Below are positions 1 to 8,512 of a stretch of 64,000 nucleotides of DNA, in pieces (the first letter of the stretch is position 1; every line of letters starts with the position of its first letter). The stretch lies in contig NZ_CP032674.1 of the NCBI RefSeq assembly GCF_021730305.1, forward strand, positions 3,829,001 through 3,893,000, in the 5' to 3' direction. Under the pieces are notes generated by a model. That model was not told the DNA's origin and did no database searches. It was given only the letters and a program-made list of their open reading frames with translations. This DNA comes from Xanthobacter sp. YC-JY1 (GTDB taxonomy: Bacteria > Pseudomonadota > Alphaproteobacteria > Rhizobiales > Xanthobacteraceae). A program made the translations under genes and the position numbers.

Positions 1-3
1 CTT

Positions 4-765
4 TCAGCGCGCCAGCCAGCCGCCGTCCACCGGCAGCACGATGCCATGCACATAATCCGCCGCGCGAGACGACAGGAACACCGCCGCGCCGCCAATGTCG
101 GTCGGGTCGCCCCAGCGGCCGGCCGGGATGCGGCCGAGGATGGCGGCGTTGCGGTCCGCATCCGCGCGCAGCGCCTCGGTGTTGTTGGTGACGAAATAGC
201 CGGGGGCGATGGCGTTCACGTTGATGCCCTTCGCCGCCCATTCGCAGGCGAGCAGCCGGGTGAGGCCGGCCAGCCCGCTCTTGCTGGCCGTGTATGAGGG
301 AATGCGGATGCCGCCCTGGAAGGAGAGCAGCGAAGCGATGTTGACGACCTTGCCGCCCTTCCCGTCCGCCAGCATGCGCCGCGCGAAGGCCTGGGTGAGG
401 AAGAAGGTGGACTTGAGGTTCACGTCCATCACCTCGTCCCAGTCGGTCTCGGTGAAGTCGAGGGCGTCGGCGCGGCGGATGATGCCGGCATTGTTGACGA
501 GGATATCGATCCGCCCGCCGATCTCCGCCTCGGAGACGATGCGGTCGATGGGCTGGAGCGTGCCGAGGTCGGCGGCGACGGCGGTGAAGCTGCCGCCGGT
601 AGCCGTCACCAATGCGGCCGTCTCGTCCATCGCGGAGCGGCCGACCCCCACGACGCCCGCGCCGGCGGCGGCGAGCGCGACGCAGATGGCCTGGCCGAGG
701 CCGGTATTGGCGCCGGTGACGACGGCCCTGCGGCCGGACAGATCAAACGGAGTCACGACACTCAC
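4..765 (-). CDS. kduD: 2-deoxy-D-gluconate 3-dehydrogenase (KduD), SDR family
   Basis: A 253-residue classical short-chain dehydrogenase. KduD reduces 2,5-diketo-3-deoxygluconate (3-deoxy-D-glycero-2,5-hexodiulosonate) to 2-keto-3-deoxygluconate in the cytoplasm, the step after KduI in pectin-derived uronate breakdown. The nucleotide-binding TGANTGLG motif is at residues 17-24, NNAG at 91-94, the catalytic Ser near 145, Tyr158 and Lys162. The C-terminus VDGGWLAR is typical of the KduD group. Its ATG overlaps the kduI stop by 4 bases (ATGA), indicating translational coupling. It is the last gene of the minus-strand uronate operon visible here; the operon may continue beyond the left edge. The family is well supported; the exact substrate rests on the kduI partner. 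Confidence 0.9.
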   Translation of the reverse strand: MSVVTPFDLSGRRAVVTGANTGLGQAICVALAAAGAGVVGVGRSAMDETAALVTATGGSFTAVAADLGTLQPIDRIVSEAEIGGRIDILVNNAGIIRRADALDFTETDWDEVMDVNLKSTFFLTQAFARRMLADGKGGKVVNIASLLSFQGGIRIPSYTASKSGLAGLTRLLACEWAAKGINVNAIAPGYFVTNNTEALRADADRNAAILGRIPAGRWGDPTDIGGAAVFLSSRAADYVHGIVLPVDGGWLAR

Positions 766-1601
766 TTCAGTTGGTCCATGGCAACCATGTCCATGTCCGT
801 ATAGTCGATATTGTCGCCGCCCATGCCCCAGATGAAGGTGTAGGCGCGCGTGCCGCAGCCGGAATGGATGGACCAGGGCGGCGAGATCACCGCCTGCCCG
901 TCCGCCACCACGATATGGCGCGTCTCGGTCGGCTGGCCCATCAGGTGGATGACGCGGGCGTCCGCCATGAGGTCGAAATAGAGATAGACCTCCGAGCGCC
1001 GGTCATGGACGTGGCAGGGCATGGTGTTCCAGACGTTCCCCTCGTCCAGCTGGGTCATGCCCATCACCAGCTGGCAGGAGGTCACCACGTCCGGGTGGAT
1101 CATCTGGTAGATGGTGCGCCGGTTGGCAGTGGCGGCCTCGCCCAGCAGCATCTTCTTGGCTTGCGCGATCCGCACCACCTTGGTCTCGTGGCGCGCGTGG
1201 GCCGGGGTGGAGAGCAGATAGAAGCGGGCCGGCACATCGGCGCTGTCCGAGATGAACAGAACTTCCTTCGTGCCCATGGGCACATAGATCGCGTCCCGGT
1301 GCCCCAGCGCATGGACAACGCCGTCCACGCTCACCTTGCCGGCGCCGCCGATGTTGAAGACGCCCAGTTCCCGCCGGTCGAGGAAGTTCGGCGAGCCGAT
1401 GGTCGCCTTGTCGCTCTCCAGCGCCAGCGGCACCGTGACGGGCGTGGCCCCGCCGATGACGAAGCGCTCCACATGGCTGTAGGTGAGCAGCACCATGCCC
1501 GGCTCGAACAGGCGTTCCACCAGATAGTTGCGCCGGAGCGCCTCGGTGTCGAAGCCGCGCGCGGCCTCCTGGTGGTGCACGTGGCGCACGTCGATCATCA
1601 T
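762..1601 (-). CDS. kduI: 5-keto-4-deoxyuronate isomerase (KduI)
   Basis: KduI isomerises 5-keto-4-deoxyuronate (DKI), the product of unsaturated oligogalacturonide cleavage, to the 2,5-diketo compound used by KduD. The 279-residue length matches the family. The cupin-type zinc site is visible: His197 and His199 in CHVHD, Glu204, and His246 in WSIHSGCG. The start is an ATG-ATG pair at 1601/1598, giving MMIDVRHV; the open frame extends further upstream but that part reads through the dctM gene in another frame. It overlaps kduD by 4 bases and follows dctM by about 44 bases, so it is part of the same operon. Pairing with a TRAP importer suggests use of imported unsaturated uronates from pectin. 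Confidence 0.93.
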   Translation of the reverse strand: MMIDVRHVHHQEAARGFDTEALRRNYLVERLFEPGMVLLTYSHVERFVIGGATPVTVPLALESDKATIGSPNFLDRRELGVFNIGGAGKVSVDGVVHALGHRDAIYVPMGTKEVLFISDSADVPARFYLLSTPAHARHETKVVRIAQAKKMLLGEAATANRRTIYQMIHPDVVTSCQLVMGMTQLDEGNVWNTMPCHVHDRRSEVYLYFDLMADARVIHLMGQPTETRHIVVADGQAVISPPWSIHSGCGTRAYTFIWGMGGDNIDYTDMDMVAMDQLK

Positions 1602-1645
1602 GGGGCAGTCTCGGGGCAGGAGAACAGGGACGAGCAGAACGGGGA

Positions 1646-2926
1646 CTAGCGGAACGCGGCCGGCAGCCAGAGCGACACCGCCGGCACATAGGTGACGATC
1701 ATCAGCACCGCGATGGAGGCGCCGAAGAAGGGCCAGATGGTCTTCATGGCCTCGCCGATGGTGATCTTGCCCACGGCGCAGCCCACGAACAGCACCGAGC
1801 CCACGGGCGGCGTGTTCAGCCCGATGCCGGCGTTGAGGATCAGGATCACCCCGAAATGCACGGGATCGATGCCGAAGGCCTTCACCAGCGGCAGGAAGAT
1901 GGGGGTGCAGATGATGATCATCGGCGCCATGTCCATGAAGGTGCCGAGGATCAGCAGGATGATGTTGATGAGCAGCAGGATGACGTAGGGGTTCGAGGAG
2001 ATGGCCTGCATCATCTCGATGGTGGCCTTGGGCACCTGCAGGAAGGCCATGAGCCAGCCGAAGGACGCCGCCGTGCCGATGACGAGCAGCACCATGGCCG
2101 TGGTGCGCACCGCGCCCAGCGTCGCCTCCACGAAGCCGGCCCAGTGCATCTCGCGATAGACGAGGGTCGTCACCAGCAGCGCATAGATGACGGCGATGCA
2201 CGAGCTTTCCGTCGCGGTGAAGATGCCCGAGCGCACGCCGCCGAAGATGATGCCGATGAGCATGATGCCGGGGATGGCCGCCACCACCGAGCGCAGCACC
2301 GCATGCCAGCCTGGGAAGGTGCCGGCGGGATAGCCGCGATTGCGCGCCACCACATAGGCCGTGATCATCATCGCCGCGGCGAGCAGCAGGCCGGGCATGA
2401 TGCCGGCGGTGAACAGGTCGGCGATGGAGATCGTGCCCCCCGCCGACAGGGAATAGATGATCATGTTGTGCGACGGCGGGATCATCAGCGCGATGATGGC
2501 CGAGTTCACCGTCACGTTGACCGCATAGTCCTTGGCGTAGCCGTGGCGGGCCATCTGGGGGATCATGATGCCGCCGATGGCCGAGGCATCCGCCACCGCC
2601 GAGCCGGATATGCCGCCGAACAGGGTGGAGGCCACCACATTCACTTGGCCCAAGCCGCCGCGCAGATGCCCGACGAGGCTGGCCGCCATGCCGATGAGCC
2701 GGTCGGCGATGCCGCCGCGCATCATCAGGTCACCGGCGAAGATGAAGAAGGGGATGGCCAGCATGGAAAAGGCGTTCATGCCGGAATTCAGCTGCTGGAA
2801 CACCACCACCGGCGGCAGATCGAGATAGAGCACGGTCGCGAGCGAGGCGAGGCCGAGGCAGAAGGCCACCGGCGTGCCGACGAGCAGGAGCAGCGAAAAG
2901 ACGCCGAAGAGGATGGTGATGGCCAT
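1646..2926 (-). CDS. dctM: TRAP transporter large permease (DctM type)
   Basis: A 426-residue, almost entirely hydrophobic protein of the TRAP-T large subunit family (usual length about 425-430, about 12 membrane segments). It carries family-typical stretches such as MNAFSMLAIPFFIFAGDLM near the N-terminus, GGISGSAVADASAIG, and LIPLMIPPSHNMIIYS-like sequence, and ends near a PAAF motif. With DctQ and DctP it forms a sodium-dependent secondary importer that needs a periplasmic binding protein. It sits 15 bases downstream of dctQ and directly upstream of kduI-kduD, so the cargo is inferred to be a hexuronate or an unsaturated uronate. Confidence 0.92.
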   Translation of the reverse strand: MAITILFGVFSLLLLVGTPVAFCLGLASLATVLYLDLPPVVVFQQLNSGMNAFSMLAIPFFIFAGDLMMRGGIADRLIGMAASLVGHLRGGLGQVNVVASTLFGGISGSAVADASAIGGIMIPQMARHGYAKDYAVNVTVNSAIIALMIPPSHNMIIYSLSAGGTISIADLFTAGIMPGLLLAAAMMITAYVVARNRGYPAGTFPGWHAVLRSVVAAIPGIMLIGIIFGGVRSGIFTATESSCIAVIYALLVTTLVYREMHWAGFVEATLGAVRTTAMVLLVIGTAASFGWLMAFLQVPKATIEMMQAISSNPYVILLLINIILLILGTFMDMAPMIIICTPIFLPLVKAFGIDPVHFGVILILNAGIGLNTPPVGSVLFVGCAVGKITIGEAMKTIWPFFGASIAVLMIVTYVPAVSLWLPAAFR

Positions 2927-2941
2927 GGGTCTGTTCCGGCG

Positions 2942-3517
2942 TCATTCCACGGTGTGGACATGGGCGAGCGGCACCTCGGGTACTCGCCCCTCGGTGAGGT
3001 CGGTGAGGAGCCGCTCGAACGAAAACAGGCAGATGAGCGCGCCGCCGCCGACCAGCGGCAGGTAGTCGACGCCTTGGGGCAGGTCCACGCCCGCCATCTT
3101 GGCGCTCCAGGTGCCCATGGCGAGGTCCCACCCATACCAGGCCATGGCGCCGCCGAAGCCCATCACCAGCACATGGGTTGCGATCTCCATGGCGCGGCGC
3201 ACCGGCGGCGCGGCGAAATGCAGGCCGATCTCGAAGCCGAGATGCATGTTCTCGCGCACGCCCACCGCCGCGCCCAGCAGGATGAACCAGCTCATGAGCA
3301 GCAGCGACAGCGGCTCGGTCCAGCTCGGCGAGGCATTCAGCACGTAGCGGCCGATCACCTGCCAGAACACCGCCGCCGTCATGGCGACGAGGCCTGCCCC
3401 GGAGATCCACAGCGCCGTTCCCGAGAGCAGGCGGACCACCCGCCTCAAGGCGAGCAGCGGCAACGGCCCCTCGGCCTTTCCGGCCCGGCTGGAACGATGG
3501 CTGGACTGACTGCTCAT
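2942..3517 (-). CDS. dctQ: TRAP transporter small permease (DctQ type)
   Basis: A 191-residue small TRAP subunit with four predicted membrane segments and the family hallmark WQVIGRYVLNASPSWTEPL in the first third, followed by GAAVGVRENMHLGFE. The ATG at 3517 (MSSQSSHRSS) is chosen because it gives a normal family length; the longer open frame upstream runs into dctP in a different frame and has no DctQ character. It lies between dctP and dctM. Together the three encode a complete transporter for the uronate operon. Confidence 0.9.
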   Translation of the reverse strand: MSSQSSHRSSRAGKAEGPLPLLALRRVVRLLSGTALWISGAGLVAMTAAVFWQVIGRYVLNASPSWTEPLSLLLMSWFILLGAAVGVRENMHLGFEIGLHFAAPPVRRAMEIATHVLVMGFGGAMAWYGWDLAMGTWSAKMAGVDLPQGVDYLPLVGGGALICLFSFERLLTDLTEGRVPEVPLAHVHTVE

Positions 3518-3576
3518 GCCGCTGCGCCTCCCCGGACAACGACCGGGCCGCTGAAGGCCCGGCCGGTGCCGCGCCT

Positions 3577-4581
3577 TCAGTTCACCGCCCGGATGCGGGC
3601 GACGAGGTCCTTCATCTTGTCGGTGGTGACAAACTTGTCGTAGACCGGCTTCATCGCATCGATGAAGGGCTTCTTGTCCACCTCGTTGATGAGGGCGCCG
3701 CCCTTGACCACGCGATCCTTGGCCTCCGCATCGCGCTTGGCCCACAGCTCGCGCATCTTCTTGGTGGCCTCAAGCCCGGCCTCCTTGAACATCTTCTGGT
3801 CGTCGGGGCTCAATTTGTCGAAGGCGCGCTTCGACATCACGAACACCTCCGGCGCCAGCGAATGCTCGGTGAGCGAATAATACTTCGCCACCTCGTAGTG
3901 CTTCACGGAATCGTAGGAGGGATAGTTGTTCTCGGCACCGTCCACGAGGCCGGTCTGCAGTGCGGAGTAGAGTTCGCCGAAGGGCATGGGCGTCGCATTG
4001 GCGCCGAGCGCGTTGATCATGCCGATGAAGAGGTCCGACTGCTGCACGCGGATCTTCATGCCCTTCATGTCGTCGAGCGTCTTGATGGGCTTCTTGGAAT
4101 TGTACATGGAGCGGGCGCCGGAATCGAAGAAGCCCAGCACCACGAGGCCGTGGGGCTCGAAGGCCTTGGCGATCTCCGCGCCGATCGGCCCGTCCACCAC
4201 CTTGTACATGTGGTCGGTGGAGCGGAAGAGGAACGGCATGCCAAGCACCGCCGTCTCGGGGATCAAATTGTTGAACGGCGCGGTGTTGACGCGGTTGAGA
4301 TCGATGACGCCGAAGCGGGTCTGCTCGATGGTGTCCTTCTCGCCGCCGAGCTGGCCGGAGGAGAAGACCTGCACCTTGTACTTGCCGTTCGACTTCTTCT
4401 CGATGATCTCGCCGAAATACTTGACGGAGTCGACGGTGGGGTAGCCATCCGGGTGGATGTCGGCGGACCGCAGCGTAGTCTGGGCCATCGCCGGCAGCGC
4501 CGAGAGCGCAAGGCCGGAGAGCGCCAGCCCCGATAGCGTAAGGGCAACGGCGCGGGAGGTCAGTCGGCGTCGTGTCAGCAT
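3577..4581 (-). CDS. dctP: TRAP transporter substrate-binding protein (DctP family)
   Basis: A 334-residue periplasmic binding protein. Residues 1-33 are a signal peptide (arginine-rich start, a long hydrophobic stretch, cleavage after LPAMAQ). The mature part shows DctP features: LRSADIHPDGYPTV, FSSGQLGGEKDTIEQTRFG, the conserved arginine region KGMKIRVQQSDL, and ANATPMPFGELYSALQTG followed by VDGAENN. The binding-pocket Arg and the PMPFGELYSAL helix are standard for TRAP proteins that hold a carboxylate. It follows uxaA by about 80 bases with a good GGGAGAA ribosome site. The cargo is most likely D-glucuronate or D-galacturonate, inferred from the operon. Confidence 0.9.
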   Translation of the reverse strand: MLTRRRLTSRAVALTLSGLALSGLALSALPAMAQTTLRSADIHPDGYPTVDSVKYFGEIIEKKSNGKYKVQVFSSGQLGGEKDTIEQTRFGVIDLNRVNTAPFNNLIPETAVLGMPFLFRSTDHMYKVVDGPIGAEIAKAFEPHGLVVLGFFDSGARSMYNSKKPIKTLDDMKGMKIRVQQSDLFIGMINALGANATPMPFGELYSALQTGLVDGAENNYPSYDSVKHYEVAKYYSLTEHSLAPEVFVMSKRAFDKLSPDDQKMFKEAGLEATKKMRELWAKRDAEAKDRVVKGGALINEVDKKPFIDAMKPVYDKFVTTDKMKDLVARIRAVN

Positions 4582-4661
4582 GGGCGTTCTCCCTGTGTGT
4601 CCAGCGGATTTTTCCGCTTATTGCGGCCTTTGCGGCCGTTCACTTCCAACGCGCGCGGCGA

Positions 4662-6200
4662 TCACATCACCGCGCCGATCTGCCAGGGCACGAACTCGGC
4701 ATCGCCATAGCCAAGCTCCTCGGACTTGGTGTGGGCGCCCGAGGCGACGGCCAGCACCTTGTCGAAGATCTCGCGGCCCTTTTCTTCCAGCGACACGCCG
4801 TCGAGCACGTCGCCGCAATTGATGTCCATGTCCCCTTCCATCCGGCGATAGATGTCGGAATTGGTGGCGAGCTTGATGGACGGTGTGGGCTTGGCACCGA
4901 AGGCGGAACCGCGGCCGGTGGTGAAGCAGATGACGTTCGCCCCGCCCGCCACCTGCCCGGTGGCGGCCACTGGATCGTAGCCGGGGGTATCCATGAAGAC
5001 GAAGCCGGCATCCGTCACCGGCTCGGCATATTCATAGACCGCGCGCAGGGTCGAGGAGCCGCCCTTGGCGGCGGCGCCCAGCGACTTTTCCAGGATGGTG
5101 GTGAGCCCGCCGGCCTTGTTGCCCGGCGAGGGATTGTTGTTCATCTCCCCCGCATTGCGGGCGGTGTAGTCTTCCCACCACTTGATGCGGGCAACCAGCT
5201 TCTCGCCCACCTCGCGGGTCGCGGCCCGGCGGGTGAGGAGGTGCTCGGCGCCGTAGATTTCCGGTGTCTCGGAAAGGATGGACGTGCCGCCCTGCGCCAC
5301 CAGCAGGTCGGAAGCGACGCCAAGCGCGGGGTTCGCCGTGAGGGCCGAATAGCCGTCAGAGCCGCCGCATTGCAGGGCCAGCACGATCTCCGACGCCGGC
5401 CGCGCCTGCCGCCGTGCGGCGGCGGCGCGGGGCGCCATCTCCTTCAGCGTACCTAGGATGTGCTCCACCGTGCGGCGCGTGCCGCCCTCGTCCTGAATGG
5501 TGAGGGTGCGGAATCCGTCCGCCTCCTCCACCCCGTATTCCTGCTTGAAGCGGGCGATCTGGAACATCTCGCAACCGAGCCCCACCATCACCACCGCGGC
5601 GAAGTTGGGGTGGGTGGCATAGCCCCACAGTGTGCGCGAGAGCACGTCATAGCCCTCGCCCTTTGAGGCCATGCCGCAGCCGGTGCCGTGGATGATGGGC
5701 ACGATGCCGTCGATGCCCGGAAACTCGCTGAGAATGCCGGAGCGCTCGGCCGCCTGCGCCGCGAAGCGGGCCACCGAGGCCGAGCAGTTCACGCTGGTGA
5801 GGATGCCGAGATAGTTGCGCGTGCCGGTGCGCCCGTTGGACCGGCGGAAGCCCATGAAGTGCGTGCGCTCCGCCTCCGGCAGCAGCGCGTCGTCGCGGGC
5901 ATCGGCGGCGAAGGCGTAGTCGCGGGCGAAATCGTGCAGCACCACATTGTGGGTGTGGATGTGGGCGCCGGGGGCGATGTCTTCGCTGGCGAAGCCGATG
6001 ATCTGGCCGAACTTCACCACGGGTGCGCCGGCGGGAATGGGCTCGATGGCCACCTTGTGGCCGCGCGGAATGCGCTGGATGGCAACGACGCCCGCGACCG
6101 ACGCGCCGGACGCGACCTCGTCCAGCGCCACCGCCAGATTGTCCTTCGTAGAAAGCCGAAGGGTGCGCGGCGCGATGCCCGCCTCCATCCCCATGAGCAC
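4662..6200 (-). CDS. uxaA: Altronate dehydratase family protein (UxaA)
   Basis: Full-length two-domain member (512 residues) of the UxaA/GarD family. Residues 1-100 form the SAF-like N-terminal domain and the rest is the catalytic domain. Conserved stretches include FMGFRRSNGRTGTRNYLGI, HGTGCGMASKGEG, LQCGGSDGYSALTANPALG, GEMNNNPSPGNKAGGLTTILEKSLGA split across the middle, and the C-terminal MEGDMDINCGDVLDG. Altronate dehydratase converts D-altronate to 2-keto-3-deoxygluconate with an iron or other divalent metal. It is the first gene of the minus-strand operon. Its usual supplier, tagaturonate reductase UxaB, is not in this window, so a related aldonate or aldarate dehydratase is possible. 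Confidence 0.85.
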   Translation of the reverse strand: MLMGMEAGIAPRTLRLSTKDNLAVALDEVASGASVAGVVAIQRIPRGHKVAIEPIPAGAPVVKFGQIIGFASEDIAPGAHIHTHNVVLHDFARDYAFAADARDDALLPEAERTHFMGFRRSNGRTGTRNYLGILTSVNCSASVARFAAQAAERSGILSEFPGIDGIVPIIHGTGCGMASKGEGYDVLSRTLWGYATHPNFAAVVMVGLGCEMFQIARFKQEYGVEEADGFRTLTIQDEGGTRRTVEHILGTLKEMAPRAAAARRQARPASEIVLALQCGGSDGYSALTANPALGVASDLLVAQGGTSILSETPEIYGAEHLLTRRAATREVGEKLVARIKWWEDYTARNAGEMNNNPSPGNKAGGLTTILEKSLGAAAKGGSSTLRAVYEYAEPVTDAGFVFMDTPGYDPVAATGQVAGGANVICFTTGRGSAFGAKPTPSIKLATNSDIYRRMEGDMDINCGDVLDGVSLEEKGREIFDKVLAVASGAHTKSEELGYGDAEFVPWQIGAVM

Positions 6201-6244
6201 GTCTCCCCGACCCTTAGCCTCGGCCCCTCCGGGCCCGCGCCTTC

Positions 6245-6274
6245 GTTGACGCTCTTGATATGCTAATATATTAG
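6245..6274 (+). promoter_or_regulatory. Divergent uronate promoter with perfect palindromic operator
   Basis: The gap between uxaA and gntR holds a perfect 12-base palindrome CTAATATATTAG at 6263-6274. A sigma-70-like promoter for the plus strand overlaps it: TTGACG at 6245-6250, 16 bases, then TATATT at 6267-6272. On the minus strand TTGCGG (complement of 6286-6291) lies upstream of TATTAG inside the same palindrome. A regulator bound here would block both operons. The neighbouring FadR-type GntR protein is the obvious candidate; binding is inferred. Confidence 0.7.
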
Positions 6275-6323
6275 TACGGAAGACGCCGCAAGAGCGGGCA
6301 GGCTGCCGGGGGAGGCTGGAACG

Positions 6324-7094
6324 GTGGTGGTGACGGGGGCGGATCTCAGGCGCAGGCCGGCGCTTCGCAGCGAGAATGTCCGTGCGGTGCCGGCCTCATC
6401 GCGCATCCACGCCGCCCTGCGCGACGACATCGTGGCCATGACCCTTCCGCCCGGCGCGCCGCTCCAGGAAAAGCAGATCGCGCTTGCCTACGGCGTCAGC
6501 CGCACGCCGGTGCGCGAGGCCATCCTGAAGCTCGCCGACGAGCGGCTGGTGGACATCTTTCCCCAGTACGGCACCTTCGTCTCGCGCATCTCCGTGCCGG
6601 AGGTGCGCGACGCCATGATCATCCGCAACGCGCTGGAGCGCACCAGCGTGCGCGAAGCGGCCGCCCATGTAGCGTCGCTGCCGGAGAAGGCGCGGCGACA
6701 GGTGATGGCGCCGCTCGTCGCCACCCTGCGCCAGCAGCGCGCCGCCCACCGGGCCGGGGCGCTGGCGGAGTTTCACGCCGCCGACGAGGCCTTCCACCAG
6801 ATCATCGCGGAACTCGCCGGACATCCCAACATCTGGCGGGTCATCCGGCAGGAAAAGGCGCATGTGGACCGCTGCCGCCTGCTCACCCTTCCCTCCCCCC
6901 AGCGCCGCGCCAGCGTCATCGCCGAGCACCAGACCGTGGCCGACGCCATCGGCGAGGGCGATGCGGACGGGGCGGAGAAGGCCATGGCGGCCCATCTCGG
7001 CCGGGTCATCCCCAGCGTCGAGGATCTGGGCGCCGCCCATCCCGATTATTTCGAGGCGGAAGGCGTGCCCGCCGATGCCGTGAACGCGAGGTGA
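6324..7094 (+). CDS. GntR/FadR-family regulator of uronate genes (UxuR/ExuR-like role)
   Basis: A 256-residue protein with an N-terminal GntR winged helix (residues about 20-90: LRDDIVAMTLPPGAPLQEKQ, then AYGVSRTPVREAILKLADE) and a C-terminal FCD ligand domain with metal-binding-type positions in EFHAADEAFHQIIAEL and AEHQTVADAI. The GTG start at 6324 is supported by GGGGGAGG just upstream. The gene begins an operon with uxaC, overlapping its GTG start by four bases (GTGA). It lies opposite uxaA across a palindromic promoter, so it is likely an autorepressor released by a uronate intermediate. Confidence 0.85.
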   Translation: MVVTGADLRRRPALRSENVRAVPASSRIHAALRDDIVAMTLPPGAPLQEKQIALAYGVSRTPVREAILKLADERLVDIFPQYGTFVSRISVPEVRDAMIIRNALERTSVREAAAHVASLPEKARRQVMAPLVATLRQQRAAHRAGALAEFHAADEAFHQIIAELAGHPNIWRVIRQEKAHVDRCRLLTLPSPQRRASVIAEHQTVADAIGEGDADGAEKAMAAHLGRVIPSVEDLGAAHPDYFEAEGVPADAVNAR

Positions 7095-8512
7095 GTTCCG
7101 TGTCCAGCCTCATCCATCCCGATCGCCTCCTGCCCGCCGATCCGTCCGTGCGCGCGGTGGCGCGCCGGCTTTATGCGGAGGTGGAGGCGCTGCCCATTGT
7201 CTCGCCCCACGGCCACACCGACCCGCGCTGGTACGCCTTCAACGAGAACTTCCCCGATCCCGCGCGGCTTTTCGTGGTGCCGGACCATTATGTGTTCCGC
7301 ATGCTCTACAGCCAGGGCATCCCGCTGGAAAAGCTCGGCGTTCCCCGCGCGGATGGCGGCGCCACGGAGCAGGATGGGCGGGCCATCTGGCGGCTGTTCG
7401 CCGCCAACTATCACCTGTTTCGCGGCACCCCCACGCGGGCATGGCTGGACCATGCCTTCGCCACCCTCTTCGGGCTCGAGGAGCGGCTCAGCGAGAGGAC
7501 CGCGGATGCCGCCTATGATCTCATCGCCGAGAAGCTGCAGCAGGAGGCGTTCAGGCCCCGCGCTTTGTTCGAGCGCTTCAACATCGAGGTGATCGCCACC
7601 ACCGAGAGCCCGCTGGACGACCTTGCCGCCCATGCGGAAATCCGCGCCAGCGGCTGGGGCGGGCGCGTGGTGACGGCCTATCGGCCGGACCCGGTGGTGG
7701 ACCCGGAGTTCGAGGGCTTCACCGCCAATCTCGCACGCTTCGGTGAGATCACCGGCGAGGACACTTTCTCCTGGTCCGGCTATCTCGCCGCCCACCGCAA
7801 GCGGCGCGCCTTCTTCAAGACCTTCGGCGCCACCTCCACCGACCACGGCCACCCCACCGCCGCGACATTCGACCTTCCCCCGCACGAGGCCGAGGCGCTG
7901 TTCCGCCGTGTCACCGGCAATGCCCCCGTGAGCGCGCAGGACGCCGAGCTGTTCCGGGGCCAGATGCTCACGGAGATGGCGGGCATGAGCCTAGAGGACG
8001 GACTCGTGATGCAGATCCATCCCGGCGCGGTGCGCAACCATAACGGCCAGATCTTCGCCCGCTTCGGCCGGGACAAGGGGGCCGACATCCCCTCCCCCAC
8101 CGAATATGTGCGTGCGCTGAAGCCGCTGCTGGACCGCTTCGGCAACGAAGCCGGCCTCACGCTCATCCTCTTCACGCTGGATGAGACGAGCTATGCCCGC
8201 GAGCTGGCGCCGCTGGCCGGCCACTATCCGGCGCTGCGGCTCGGCCCGGCCTGGTGGTTCCACGACAGCCCGGAGGGCATGAAGCGCTTCCGCGCCATGA
8301 CCACGGAGACCGCAGGCTTCTACAACACCGTGGGCTTCAACGACGACACCCGCGCCTTCCCCTCCATCCCCGCCCGCCACGACGTGGCCCGGCGCATCGA
8401 TTGCGGCTTCCTCGCCGAACTCGTGTGCGAGCATCGGCTGGACGAGGACGAGGCGGTGGAGGTGGCGCGCGATCTCGCCTACGGCCTCGCCAAGAAGGCC
8501 TACAAGCTTTGA
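7091..8512 (+). CDS. uxaC: Glucuronate (uronate) isomerase
   Basis: UxaC converts D-glucuronate to D-fructuronate and D-galacturonate to D-tagaturonate. At 473 residues it matches the family. The metal-site pair of an amidohydrolase fold is in SPHGHTDPRWY (His40, His42), and QIHPGAVRNHN, TDHGHPTA and GWWFHDSPEGM-like sequence are typical of UxaC. The start could be the GTG at 7091, overlapping the gntR stop, or the GTG at 7100, which is better placed behind GAGGTGAG; the difference is three residues. Its stop overlaps the TTG start of uxuB, so gntR, uxaC and uxuB are translationally coupled. Confidence 0.95.
   Translation: MSSVSSLIHPDRLLPADPSVRAVARRLYAEVEALPIVSPHGHTDPRWYAFNENFPDPARLFVVPDHYVFRMLYSQGIPLEKLGVPRADGGATEQDGRAIWRLFAANYHLFRGTPTRAWLDHAFATLFGLEERLSERTADAAYDLIAEKLQQEAFRPRALFERFNIEVIATTESPLDDLAAHAEIRASGWGGRVVTAYRPDPVVDPEFEGFTANLARFGEITGEDTFSWSGYLAAHRKRRAFFKTFGATSTDHGHPTAATFDLPPHEAEALFRRVTGNAPVSAQDAELFRGQMLTEMAGMSLEDGLVMQIHPGAVRNHNGQIFARFGRDKGADIPSPTEYVRALKPLLDRFGNEAGLTLILFTLDETSYARELAPLAGHYPALRLGPAWWFHDSPEGMKRFRAMTTETAGFYNTVGFNDDTRAFPSIPARHDVARRIDCGFLAELVCEHRLDEDEAVEVARDLAYGLAKKAYKL

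Noticed and set aside
1856-3643. Plus-strand open frame across dctM and dctQ
   Set aside because: His/Arg/Glu-rich shadow product with no domain; the minus strand has complete TRAP genes.
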